Source: Protoeuglena noctilucae
Lineage: Eukaryota; Chlorophyta; Pedinophyceae; Marsupiomonadales; Marsupiomonadaceae
NCBI GenBank assembly: GCA_958009085.1
Contig: OY253677.1
Coordinates: forward strand, 964,564 to 1,028,563
Direction: 5' to 3'
Length of the DNA stretch: 64,000 bases
Each line of letters opens with the position of its first letter. Positions within the stretch are counted from its first letter, which is position 1. Under the pieces are notes generated by a model. That model was not told where the DNA came from. It saw only the letters and a program-made list of their open reading frames with translations, and did not search any database. The translations under genes were made by a program, and so were the position numbers. Shown in pieces: positions 36,063 through 45,562 of this stretch.

Positions 36063-37556
36063 ATGGCCACCGGGGACACGGCCGTGGCTCAACCGACCCA
36101 CCCCTCGCCGCAAGATGTGAATGAGGATGATGAGCCGTGGGAAAGCGACGGGCGAGTTGCAAGGCTCACCCGTCACGCCCGTCATGGGCGTGGCTGGCTG
36201 GCCTTTCGTTTGTCGTTGCTGAAGGGGCCCCCCTTCCATGGTCCCGGCGCGTCGCCAAACCCTGCATTTCGGTAGCTTGCTCGATCTTTGCGATTTCTGC
36301 CATCCGCAGGGAAGAGCGCGCGCGGAGGAATCGGAGGCGCGTGGAGGAGCTGCGCGAGGGTGCTGCGCCCGTCTGCGGCGTCTGTGGGGAGCGCCCGAGC
36401 CGTTACTGCTGTCCGGGCTGTACACAGCGCTTCTGTGGGTTGGATTGCTCGAGGCAACACAAGAAGGACGCCGGATGCAGGTGCGGCGCGTCCGCCGCTT
36501 GCCACAGTTGCCACGAGCAGTTATGGCCGCTCGACACGGCCCCTCGCTGCCCTTTCACGCCCTCAGTGGCAAGAGGGATCGCACGGCGTTCGTGTCGCTG
36601 CCGGAGATGGACTCCCGGCACTTGCACTCGGACTACCAGCTGCTGGAGGAGACGGCGCGGGCCGCGGACAACGCCAAGCGGCAAAGGCCCGCGGGACCCG
36701 ACCAGGTCCTTCCACGGGTGTGTTTCCAGCGCAACACTTGCCCCTGCCGTCTGCCTCGCTCATCCAGGTCCTGCCCCAGCTGCTGTGCTGCCTGTCTACA
36801 GTGCACCCTTCCGCCACCCTTGTGCCCCAGGCCCGGTCGCTCCTTCGGCAGCACGCAGCGGGTCGCGGCATCGAGGTCCTCTTCCAGGCCCCGGGCATGG
36901 AGCGGTCGCGAGCCAACTCCTCGCGCGTTGTGGGGGGCGCTGCGGAGTGGACCGTGCAGTGGGCCTTCCTGGGGGCGCCGTTGCGGCTGCTGACGAAGAG
37001 GGCGCACGAGAAGCGTGAGGTCGGGAAGCTGCTCCGACAAGTCTTGGTGAGGGGAGGACGGTGCTGTGTGTGGAACTGTCGTGCTTGATGCACAGCAGGG
37101 TTACAAATCCGTAAGACTGCCTGTGCACCACCCTGTGCGCCCTGCTGCCGTGGCCCATGCCCGTCAGTTGAATGCCTTCTCCGCGTCGCTGTCCTGCAGG
37201 ACACGAGCAAGCCTGGGGCGGCGCAGATGGCCCACGAGCTGAGGCAGTATGTGGACGCGCTGGCAGAGGCGGCGGAGGGAGTGGGGTGCCTGAAACTACT
37301 CATGCGCGCCGAGCGGCGACCTGCCAATCAGCCGGGGTACTACGCGGTGGACCCCGAGGCGGCGCTGGGGGACGTGCTGAGTGGCAAGGTGGTCGTGGAG
37401 TTCCCCACCATCGTCGTGGGACTCCCGGGGGAGGCAGAGGGTTTGCCGATGATCGCGCAGGGGGGCATGGAGCTCAAGGTGTATGAGGATACGAAGGGTG
37501 ACAGCGACACGGACGCCCAGCGTGCTGCACTGGACGGCGGCGCCTTACCTGCATAG
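36063..37556 (+). CDS. BCD1: BCD1/ZNHIT6, box C/D snoRNP assembly factor
   Basis: Exons 36063-36151, 36310-36480, 36567-36705, about 36831-37046 and 37200-37556 join in phase to 323 residues (an acceptor at 36767 would give 21 more). The HIT zinc finger is clear: CGVCGERPSRYCCPGC, then CGLDCSRQH and GC. It is followed by the family signature GKRDRTAFVSL, the helix DYQLLEETARAADNAKRQR, and a C-terminal domain containing GIEVLFQAPGM and WTVQWAF. BCD1 binds the RUVBL/NUFIP system and is needed for box C/D snoRNA build-up in the nucleus. Intron 1 has a GC donor (CGG/GCGAGT), and frame continuity depends on it. Confidence 0.9.
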
Positions 37557-37740
37557 CTTGGGGCCCATCACGCGCGTGTAGTCAGTCGCTGAATCCCTGA
37601 TGCCGGCGACTCGTAACGGAGATCGATTAAGCACGTGGAAAATTTGCCTTAGCTTTGGATTTCGTGCAAGGGCGAGCGTGTGGCCTAGGAGCCAAAGAAA
37701 GGGTTCACATCATCGATTAGCTGAAACTTGCCTTTGACAG
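37557..37740. other. Short intergenic region
   Basis: Fewer than 200 bases separate BCD1 from the A49 gene on the same strand; it holds the promoter of the latter. Confidence 0.5.
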
Positions 37741-40031
37741 ATGACGAAGCGGCGCGTCACCTGCGAGGTGGTGGCGGGGGGCGACGGCCGGCTTGCTCCG
37801 TTCGCCGTCTACTTTCCCTCCGGCCATCGCCCCACGGTGAGGCGTCGCAAAGGGCAGGCAGCGCACCATTCGCTTGAAGTCCTGCTGCCGGAGCAACTCG
37901 CCGCCGGGCTCAGCCGCTCGTTGTGCGGCGCGTGCACGTTGCCGGGCGTGACAATTCCCATCGCTCCGCGATGCACGAACGCCGATGCTTTGGGTCGCCC
38001 TGGCATGTGGACCTTGATATCTGTCGCTTGGCGTGCGATTGCCTGGTTATATCCACGGGTGATGCGCCTGACGAGGTGCGCCTTGGCTGCTACTGCTGAA
38101 TCGACGTGCGACTGCGCTCATTCTGCCGGTCTCGGGATGCAGGATGACGAAAGCTTCGAAGTGCATCAACACGTGTCGAAGCGACACCACTACGTCGTCG
38201 CCGGAGAGCGGGAAGGGGTCGCGCTCGTGGGCGAGACCAGCGGGGCTGGGGAGGGACCGGCGAGCCAGTTCGCGGTGGGGCTGCTGGACCGCGCATCGGG
38301 GAAGCTTCGGGTGTGTCTGCCAGAAGGGCTGGGCTTCGCCTGCATGGAGGTGCGGGTGGAGGGGGTGGACTACGTGGCGGGGGGGCGGGCGGACGGGCGG
38401 GCAGATGAGCTCACGCGGGAGGAGCGGGTCGCCCGCAACAAAGCCCTAGTAGCGGAGGTGACGGCGCGCACGTCCCGGCATGCGGGCGCGCTGCCGCGTC
38501 CCGAGCCTCGCTAAAGCGCCGGCTAACCCTCGTGCCGCAGTTCGGGTCCCTTCGGCGGCGGCGGCAGATGAACCTCAAGGAGGGCGCGGTGGTGCACGAG
38601 GGCGCGATCGCCGGCTCCTGCGCGCTGACACAGATCCTGACGGAGGCGGGGGAGAAGGCGGCGGGGGAGGGACTCACCAAGGAGAAGGCGAGGGCGCGGG
38701 TGCAGGTGCGGATGGCACCGGGCCATTGCAGCAGTGGGATGACTCATAAGTTGTCGTCTTGTCTGCTCAGGTGCTGGCTGCGGCCCACGGTCATCGGAAC
38801 CTCCCGCCCCACGACCCGACCGCGCGGTGGCCGTGGCAGGCCTACCCCTGGGAGGAGCTCTGCCCGGCGGGGCCCGCGCAGTCCCTGCGGACGGACGAGC
38901 TGCTGCGTTCCGCGGCCAGCCCTTCTGCCATGGAGTAGCTCCAGGGTGGCAGCGACTTCAACGGCTACGTGCGGTGCGTGGCGTGCGTGGTGCCATGAAT
39001 CGCCGTCTGATCTTGATGCGCGGTTCCTTGCGAGGGAAGATCTTGCGGGGCATTGCATGGGCTCGCTGGGAATCGAGGGACGGACTGACCCGTGCGGCAC
39101 CTCGGGTGCTTCCCCCTTCATCAGCCCCCGCCCTGGCTTGCCCCCCCAGGTCCCGCGCGGTCGTGCTGCGCGGCATCCGGGACAAGGACGCCCGCCGCCG
39201 TGCGGCCAACTGGCTCGCCTTCGTCCACCCTCTTATGGTGTACTGGCGCGCCCCGGGAGTGGGTGAGCGGGCAGGGTGGCCATGCGCCACGACATGACGC
39301 GGCTTTAATGCCTACGTTTGGATGGCGAGCTTGGCAAGCGAGTCGCCTGGTTTAGGGAGATGCAAGGGCTTCTCCCCTGGCTCCCGCAGTGCCATACCCG
39401 GAGGACGGCCTCGGGGAGCTGGCAGCCAAGTGGAACTGCCCTGAGGGCGTCGTGGACTGGATGCTGTCGACATTTGCGTCGCGGCAGCCGAGCGAGAGGG
39501 AGCCGGGGAAAGAGAGCTTCGTGCGTTCCAAGGTGCCCTTTCCGCTGGGTGGTCGCGGGCGGCTGAGCCAGTGCATGCCCCTGCTCTGCCGAGCGCTCGT
39601 CGCTCCTGGCCGCGACGCAGGACAAGAAGGACCTGCTGACATGCTACGTCTTCGTGGCCGCGCTGGGCGCCGAGGAGTGGGCCATGGAGGACACGGTCTT
39701 TGACGAGCTGCGGTTCGCGCTGAAGGCCGACGCCAAGAACCTCGCCAAGGTCGCCAGGTGATGGCGTGGCGCGCGTGGAATAGCTGGCGTTGGCGTCAAC
39801 GTCTCGCTTGACAGGCCTCGCGCGCGCCTGCCCCGTCGCAGGGAGCTTGGGTGCGACGTCAAGAGCTCCCAGGCGAAGGCGAAGGACGGCAGCGCCATGT
39901 ACAAGGTCGGCCTCCTGTCCGCACGCGGAGGGGAATCCGACAGGCGTCTGGAGGACTGCTTTAACCAAGCCCAAGCTGCAGCGCGCGAGCCGGCGGTAGG
40001 GTTTTGCCAATGCTGCTTCTGGCGCAAGTGA
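37741..40031 (+). CDS. RPA49: RNA polymerase I subunit A49, with an in-frame stop in exon 4
   Basis: Eight exons keep one phase: 37741-37836, 38143-38457, 38541-38705, 38771-38973, 39150-39262, 39390-39532, 39621-39757 and 39842-40031 (454 codons). The N-terminal dimerisation domain is recognisable: FAVYFPSGHRP, HHYVVAGEREGVALVG, VGLLDRASGKLRV, GVDYV and FGSLRRRRQM. The C-terminal tandem winged-helix part follows (GIRDKDARRRAANWLAFVH, LLTCYVFVAALGAEEWA, ELGCDV). A49 with A34.5 stimulates Pol I elongation and initiation in the nucleolus. A TAG at 38936-38938 interrupts exon 4 in frame, although coding quality continues on both sides. The last 30 codons are uncertain; an unseen short intron may alter the end. 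Confidence 0.78.
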
Positions 40032-40636
40032 CGCGCGGGCCGAGGGTCACGGAAAGGGGCATGCCGCCCATGACTCCTTCAAATCACGATCAAATTGCGA
40101 CTGCGGGCCCCGACGCTCGCCGATCCCGGCGCACCCATGGGCTGCTAGCGGCCGCGGCGCACTCGGACCTGCCTGAACTTGCCCATTCTGCGCAAGGGAG
40201 CGACGTCCTCATCTCATGCGGCCTGGTTTCGACGCGAATAACCCCACGGTGCTGTTGAATTGCGCGGAGAGGACGCGGACGGGAAGTTCGGGTGCTGACA
40301 GGTGCGTTCAGGGCCTTTGGTCGGCCGTTTGCATTCCATCCATCGCAGTCATACCTAGGAGAACGCGGCGCACCTCGCCGCGGAGCGCGACATCCGCCCT
40401 CGCCCCCTTTTCTAAGTGCCATGTCCCCAAGCGAGCTGCACGCGGCTATATGACGAGTCGATCAGCCAGCTCTTTGCGTGCCTAGGCGCTGCGCCCCCCG
40501 CGGCCCCGCCCTCCTGCGCGGCCGCGGGCACCCACACCCCGGGCACCGTTCTGCGTGTGGCAATCCGTCCTGTCCTGCGACGCAGCCAATCTCGTGCCCC
40601 TCTCCGCAGCCCATCGCGGTTCTTTGTCAGGAGCGG
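40032..40636. other. Intergenic, no gene seen
   Basis: About 600 bases between the A49 gene and the cysteine-rich gene on the same strand. Frames are open but show no family features. A non-coding first exon of the downstream gene could lie here. Confidence 0.5.
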
Positions 40637-42202
40637 ATGCGGCGCGCGAAGCGTCCTGGCGGGCGGGCCCTGCTGTGGCTGTTTGTGGTTGCGGCGCTCG
40701 TGCTGACGGCGGCCACCCAGACGTCCGTGCTGCCCGCTGACTGGCCCGCGGAGGGCCCGGTCCCCAGCAAAATCGAGTTCGTCAACACCGGCGTTTCGTC
40801 GGGGGCCACAAACGCCCACATGCCGCCAACCCAGGCGAGTCTAGGGCAGCCGCTGAGGGTTGTCTGGCTCAGCTGGCTGCGGGGCGTCGCTGCTAAACAA
40901 GAGACATCCCCGCTATGTTGCAGGACCGAGGGCGCACTCTCCGTGACCAGATAAACGTCGCCACGACAGGTGACGAGGGGGCGGGGTGGTTCGTTAATGC
41001 GATGCATGCGTCGTCATCCCATCGTGACAAACTACCGTGATCCCCAGTCGATGGATGCATCTGTCATCTACCATGGGTTTCCTGTCGATGACTTGTTTCT
41101 CTCTTCTCAACCAACTCCTGCCAGTGGCAGTGGCAGCATCGATATCCTGTCCTCCATTCCCCATCCCACGTGCCCGCGATGCCCTTAGGTAGCACCGCAT
41201 CCGTCGTCACTTCTGGCAACCCAGCCACGGCCGCGACCCCCGCCGCACCCCCAACCGCCGCGACCCCCGCCGCACCTCCGCCTGCCGCGCCCGCCGCGCC
41301 TGCCGCCGTCCAAGTGAACATCGTGCCTGCCGCATCCACGACCACCACCACAACCACCACCACTACTACGGCAGCCCAAGTGAATTCCACGGTCACCGCC
41401 CCGAGCAGCCCCCCTGACGCGCCTCCCACTGCGGCAGGTGCCCAGGGACGCGTAATGATGACCTCACCTCGTCCCTCTTACCCCACCCCGCCATCCACTG
41501 CTCGCAGAGACCTCTGCCTACGCTTGAATGCGAGGGCGTGGGCATTGATTGCGCCGCCACCGCTTGCCCACTCCTCCCGAGGCCCGCTGCCCCGCAGGCG
41601 GACTGGGCGGGGCGCTGGGCGCGCTGGGATCCTCGGCGCAGAAGCTGACGTTCGGGTCCGGGGTGTTCGGGGACTCGCCCTTCGTGGGGTCCACCGTGAG
41701 CATCAAGCAGTTCACTGGCAGTGGCGGCGCGGGGGTTGGAGGAGGGCAGAACTGTGCCGGGCGAGTGGCTGCATGATTTGAGGAGCCTTGTTATGTTCCA
41801 CTTGGCACTACTGTCACCCTACCATGTCCCGGCTTCGTCTCTCTCCCCAGCACCTGCGACCGGGCGGGCGTCATTGCGTCGTGCGGGGGCGTGGCGTCCG
41901 GCAGCCCCCTCTGCTGCCAGGCGCTGGCGGGCGTGTCGTCCTGCCTCTGCAACGGGCCCTTCTGGTGTGGCCTCCAGAGCGCCGTTCCCAACCTGGCCGG
42001 GGTCATCCAGGTGCCCTGCGCAGCCACCGCTGCTGCTGAGCATCCGCTTGCCATGGCACTGCATACTGATGCAGTGCAAGAAGACATAGCTGAGCGTGCG
42101 GTGGGGAGTATCTCACGTCTCGATGCGTCCCTTCCGCAGAGCTGCATCGCCAAGGGACAGGCCCCGCCCACGATGCTCCCGGCGCCCCCTCCCTCGTGCT
42201 AA
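40637..42202 (+). CDS. Membrane-anchored or secreted cysteine-rich protein resembling plant LTP/8-Cys proteins
   Basis: Six exons (40637-40834, 40924-40969, 41189-41437, 41598-41760, 41851-42010, 42140-42202) join in phase to 292 residues. A basic start and a strong hydrophobic stretch (ALLWLFVVAALVLTAA, residues 11-26) give a signal peptide or anchor. An Ala/Pro/Thr-rich linker with a run of eleven Thr follows, probably O-glycosylated in the wall or lumen. The C-terminal 95 residues hold ten Cys in the order C-C-C-CC-CxC-C-C-C, including SPLCCQALAGVSSCLC, which resembles the CC...CxC core of nsLTP and HyPRP domains, although the spacing after CxC is shorter. Introns 1 and 4 have GC donors. 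Function unknown; lipid binding or cell-wall adhesion are possible. Confidence 0.75.
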
Positions 42203-42617
42203 CGCCCACCGGACTCTCCCTGGGGAGGGGCCGCGCCTCTTTGGCCCTGGAGTGACCCCGATAGGTGATTCCACGGCGCATCGAGGCGTCCGGCCCTCCC
42301 CTGCACTCTGCCGTGAGGAGAATTGCACTGGACACGGGGCGTGGCTGCCATACGCATCACGGCATTCCCCATCCGCATGTGACCCCTAGCTGTCGTAGGT
42401 CAGCGCGCGGGTCGTGGCGCCTTTGAAGGTCCGCGGGGCAAGGGGCACGACGTGGGCAGAGAGGAAAGCATCGGCAGATGAACCACGCCGCCCGGGCAAG
42501 CATCGAGAGAGAAGGAACATGAGACACCATTGACCGTCACGACAGACAAAGAGATGGCATGCGGCAGTCCCTGCCTGGCCAGGACAGCCCAGCCCCTCTT
42601 ACGCCCATCAGTCTCTC
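42203..42617. other. Convergent 3' flanks, no gene seen
   Basis: About 415 bases between the stops of the cysteine-rich gene (+) and the ER membrane gene (-). No supported coding frame. Confidence 0.55.
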
Positions 42618-43709
42618 TCAGTCTCGCTTCTTGTCCCCCTCGTCCGTGTCGTAGATGGTGCGCCCCGTGCCCCGCTTGAAGAGAAATTTGCGCCCGTTGC
42701 TCCTCTCCGGGTCCAGCTCCAGCGCCGTCATCTTCTGGATGATGAAGAGGAGCTCCGAGAGCTCCTTGGGGGAGAACCCACTGGCAATGAACCCACTCAG
42801 CTGCGGCAAGGGATGGGCTGCCAGATGTCGAAAGACACACCGGCGAGGTCGCTGTCCTGGCTCAGGCATCTGCACAGAGCACCAAGCCCCGCCCGGGAGG
42901 CAGCCATGCACGCGCACCCGGATGACGATGGAGGGGATGAAGTAGCAGAGGAAGGCGAAGGCGATCCACCCGATCTTCTGGTCGATGGGAAGCCGGCGAA
43001 TGTACCACACGAACCCGCCCATGATGGCGAGGAGCACCAGGGCCGTGCCAGCCACGTGGAACATGCTCGGGAGCTTGGTCACCACGAACCTGCCGCGCAC
43101 GGACCATGGGAGAGGAAGGGTCAGCACGCCGAGATGGTGAGGGTGTCTGTGGATGGATGCGCACTCACAGCACGCTACATTGCTCCGTCAGCGAGCTGCT
43201 GCGCCGCTCACGTGGGGATGGGCCGACCGTCACCCTCGATCCTGCAGTCCGCGCGGTACGTCCACTTCCGCAGCTTCCTCATCACCTTCACGACCTGCAC
43301 GTGCGCATCGTCCACCGAGGATGACGTCCGACAGAAAATCCGAGCGCACGATCGGCTGCACGTGCTGCCCCCAAAGTTGTTGCATGCCTCTGTCGGGCCC
43401 GCCCACCTTCTCGTCGAATCCGATGAGCTCCACGTTGCTTTCGTCGACAAATATCAGCGCTGGCTCAGGTTCGGGGGCGCTGGAGGCCTCGGCAGGCTTC
43501 GGGTCTGGCCTCGCACGCCGGCTTGTGACGGGGACATCCTCGAGCTCCTCCTCGCTCGACTCTTCTGAGCTGCTGCTCGTGGGGAGCTCCTCGACGGTGA
43601 CCATCGCGTCAACAGCACGCCCGTCAGCGGAGAATGTGGATTGCTCGCACCGGGAAGGAACACTGGTCGGCGTAAGTGCGCAGGTCCCAATCACGAGCCA
43701 TACGAGCAC
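42618..43709 (-). CDS. Small two-span ER membrane protein with a dilysine C terminus
   Basis: Four exons (43709-43407, 43294-43212, 43089-42918, 42800-42618) join in phase to 246 residues. It opens with a hydrophobic signal-like segment (MLVWLVIGTCAL), followed by an acidic Ser/Glu-rich stretch (SSSSEESSEEELEDV). A conserved-looking region (KVMRKLRKWTYRADC) precedes two membrane spans (VAGTALVLLAIMGGFVWYI and IGWIAFAFLCYFIPSIVI). The tail SPKELSELLFIIQKM ends in KKRD, which fits a KKxx ER-retrieval signal if the C terminus is cytosolic. I do not recognise the family; a role in the early secretory pathway is inferred from topology only. Confidence 0.7.
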
Positions 43710-44018
43710 AAGTCTGAGCTCAGCAAAGGTAGTAGATGCAGCCAGCGACAGGGCAAACGGTCACACAAATGTCCTTTCCAGGAAACACACTGCTGGCGTC
43801 CTGCGCTGGCACACCAGTTTCGATCTGCATCCCGTCGTGACTCGCTTGGAAGCTAGCAAGGATGAATGCACGACTGCTGCCATGAGCGATCAAATTCTGT
43901 GTCGCTAGCTTCTAGCTGTCACAAGCGAGGCCCGCACGCTCTCTTCTGCGACAAATCTTTGCAACTCAAACCGATCCGCTGCGCCGAGTGTATACATACG
44001 ACGTACCCGCGCCCTGCC
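43710..44018. other. Divergent promoter region
   Basis: About 310 bases between opposed starts of the ER membrane gene and the MESD-like gene. A TATA-like TATACATA lies at about 43991, some 28 bases upstream of the plus-strand ATG, and could serve that gene. Confidence 0.5.
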
Positions 44019-44945
44019 ATGCGTCCCACGGAAGGCGGCCATCTCGCATGGGTCCTGCCCCGCCTTCTCCTGCTCTTCGTCCTGGCCCTGCTTCTCCTCG
44101 CCACCACTGCGTGCGCTAGGCGCATCACCATCGGCGACGACATCGGAGAGGACGCCGAGGACCTGCGAAGATGGGGCCTCAAGTCGGGGCAGGAGGTGCT
44201 GGACGACCTCAATGAGCGGAGGCGGCAGCCTCCCGCCCACACCGTCGATATCGGCCGGCTCGGCGACGAGGGCTACATGCGGGAGATGACCCTGGTCCGT
44301 GGCTGCGCCTGGCCTGTGTCGAGCGAGCCTCAGCTGGGAGGCTGGTGATGACACCCACCTGCGCCACGCTTCCCACGAGAGACACGCGCCCCTGTCACTG
44401 CAGAGGAACATCCGCGGCCCGACGTTGACGTTCGTGCGGCTGGTGCCCGACGCGTCCCGCGTCCAGTCTGCCGTGGAGCGCCTGGCTCGGCTGTGGACGG
44501 AGAAGCTGCGGTCGGGGCAGGTCGACGTGCGCTTCTACGCCGCGAGCCCGCAACAGATCGTCGCGGTGGTCGATGATGCCGAAACCGCCCTGCTCCTGCG
44601 GGACTTCTTGCTGGCCGAGCCGCTGGTGTACGAGTGGGAGGTGGAGGCGAGTGGGCGCGTGTGTGCAGGACGTGTGGGGCTGCTGTCCAGGAAGAGCCCA
44701 CCCTGGCAGCGGCCCATCAGAAGGCCGCTGACGCTGGTGGCCTTGCACCTGACCCAGGGTGGTCTCCTCGCCCATTGCAGCGGACGCAGTTCCGTCGTGT
44801 GGAGGACACGGTGCCGTACGAGGAGCTGGACCCGGTGGCGGACCGGATGCGCGCGGCAGAACGGGCCGCTGAAGTGCGGGACAGCACGCGGCGCTGGCAG
44901 GAACGGCGGGCAGTGGGGGCAGGGGACGAGATCGCCGATCTGTGA
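44019..44945 (+). CDS. Secretory protein resembling the MESD/Boca ER chaperone
   Basis: Three exons (44019-44294, 44404-44646, 44781-44945) join in phase to 227 residues. A strong signal peptide (LPRLLLLFVLALLLLATTA) is followed by an acidic helical part (DDIGEDAEDLRRWGLKSGQEV). A ferredoxin-like alpha/beta region comes next: PTLTFVRLVPD, RLARLWTEKLRSGQVDVRFY, QQIVAVVDDAETALLLRDFLL and YEWEVE. Element order and spacing match the central domain of MESD/Boca, the ER chaperone for LDL-receptor beta-propellers, but identity is low. A charged helix ends the protein; no KDEL-type signal is present. Intron 2 has a GC donor (GAG/GCGAGT). Confidence 0.7.
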
Positions 44946-45562
44946 TGGCAATGGCCGTTGATTCTTGGATTTACGCAGGTTGTTAGGCTTCAAAAACCTT
45001 CCATGCATTTTGTAAACCAGATGCAAATGGATCTCGAGTCTGAGCATGAAGGGGGGGCGTCGCGGGTTGGCCCCTGGTTACAGACGCCTGACAAGGAGCT
45101 CTCAGCCTTGAAGTGCGGACCAAAACGCATCCTACGCACGCTTCGTGATGTCTGCTTAGACACAGGCCCAGTGGTGTGCGCATTTGCGGCCGCTGCGAGG
45201 CAGGGTATGCAGCGGCACGTGCTGGACGCACTCGAGCGCTTTGCGTCGCCTGGGCGCGGCTGTGCACCCAGCGCATGACGCTGCAAGTCCATTTCTTACC
45301 ACATAATATGTTGCGGTAGCCATCGGTAGCAACTCGGATCCTTTACCAAGCTCTCGGGGTCGACTTATGTGACTATCAACGTCCCCGCCGCGTCGCTTCG
45401 GGTGGCAAAGTGGTGTCCTAGGACTGTCGCCGACATGTGGATCATTGTCCGTTACTCTGTGGGCTTCCTGCGCGCCACTACGCTGCACGTCCTGACAGCA
45501 TGCGAGCAGGCAAGGAATCGCTCGCGCATCTCTGCGACGCCGCTGCGAATCGCTGCGCCATC
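44946..45562. other. Intergenic, no gene seen
   Basis: About 620 bases upstream of the SMP/C2 gene. No frame with splice support; an upstream ATG in frame at 45437 would give a longer but unlikely N terminus. Confidence 0.5.

Noticed and set aside
38935-38952. An 18-base GTAG...CAG segment considered as a minimal intron in the A49 gene
   Set aside because: Such a short intron is not known in green algae and the shortest modelled here is 37 bases. I report the stop codon as an anomaly instead.
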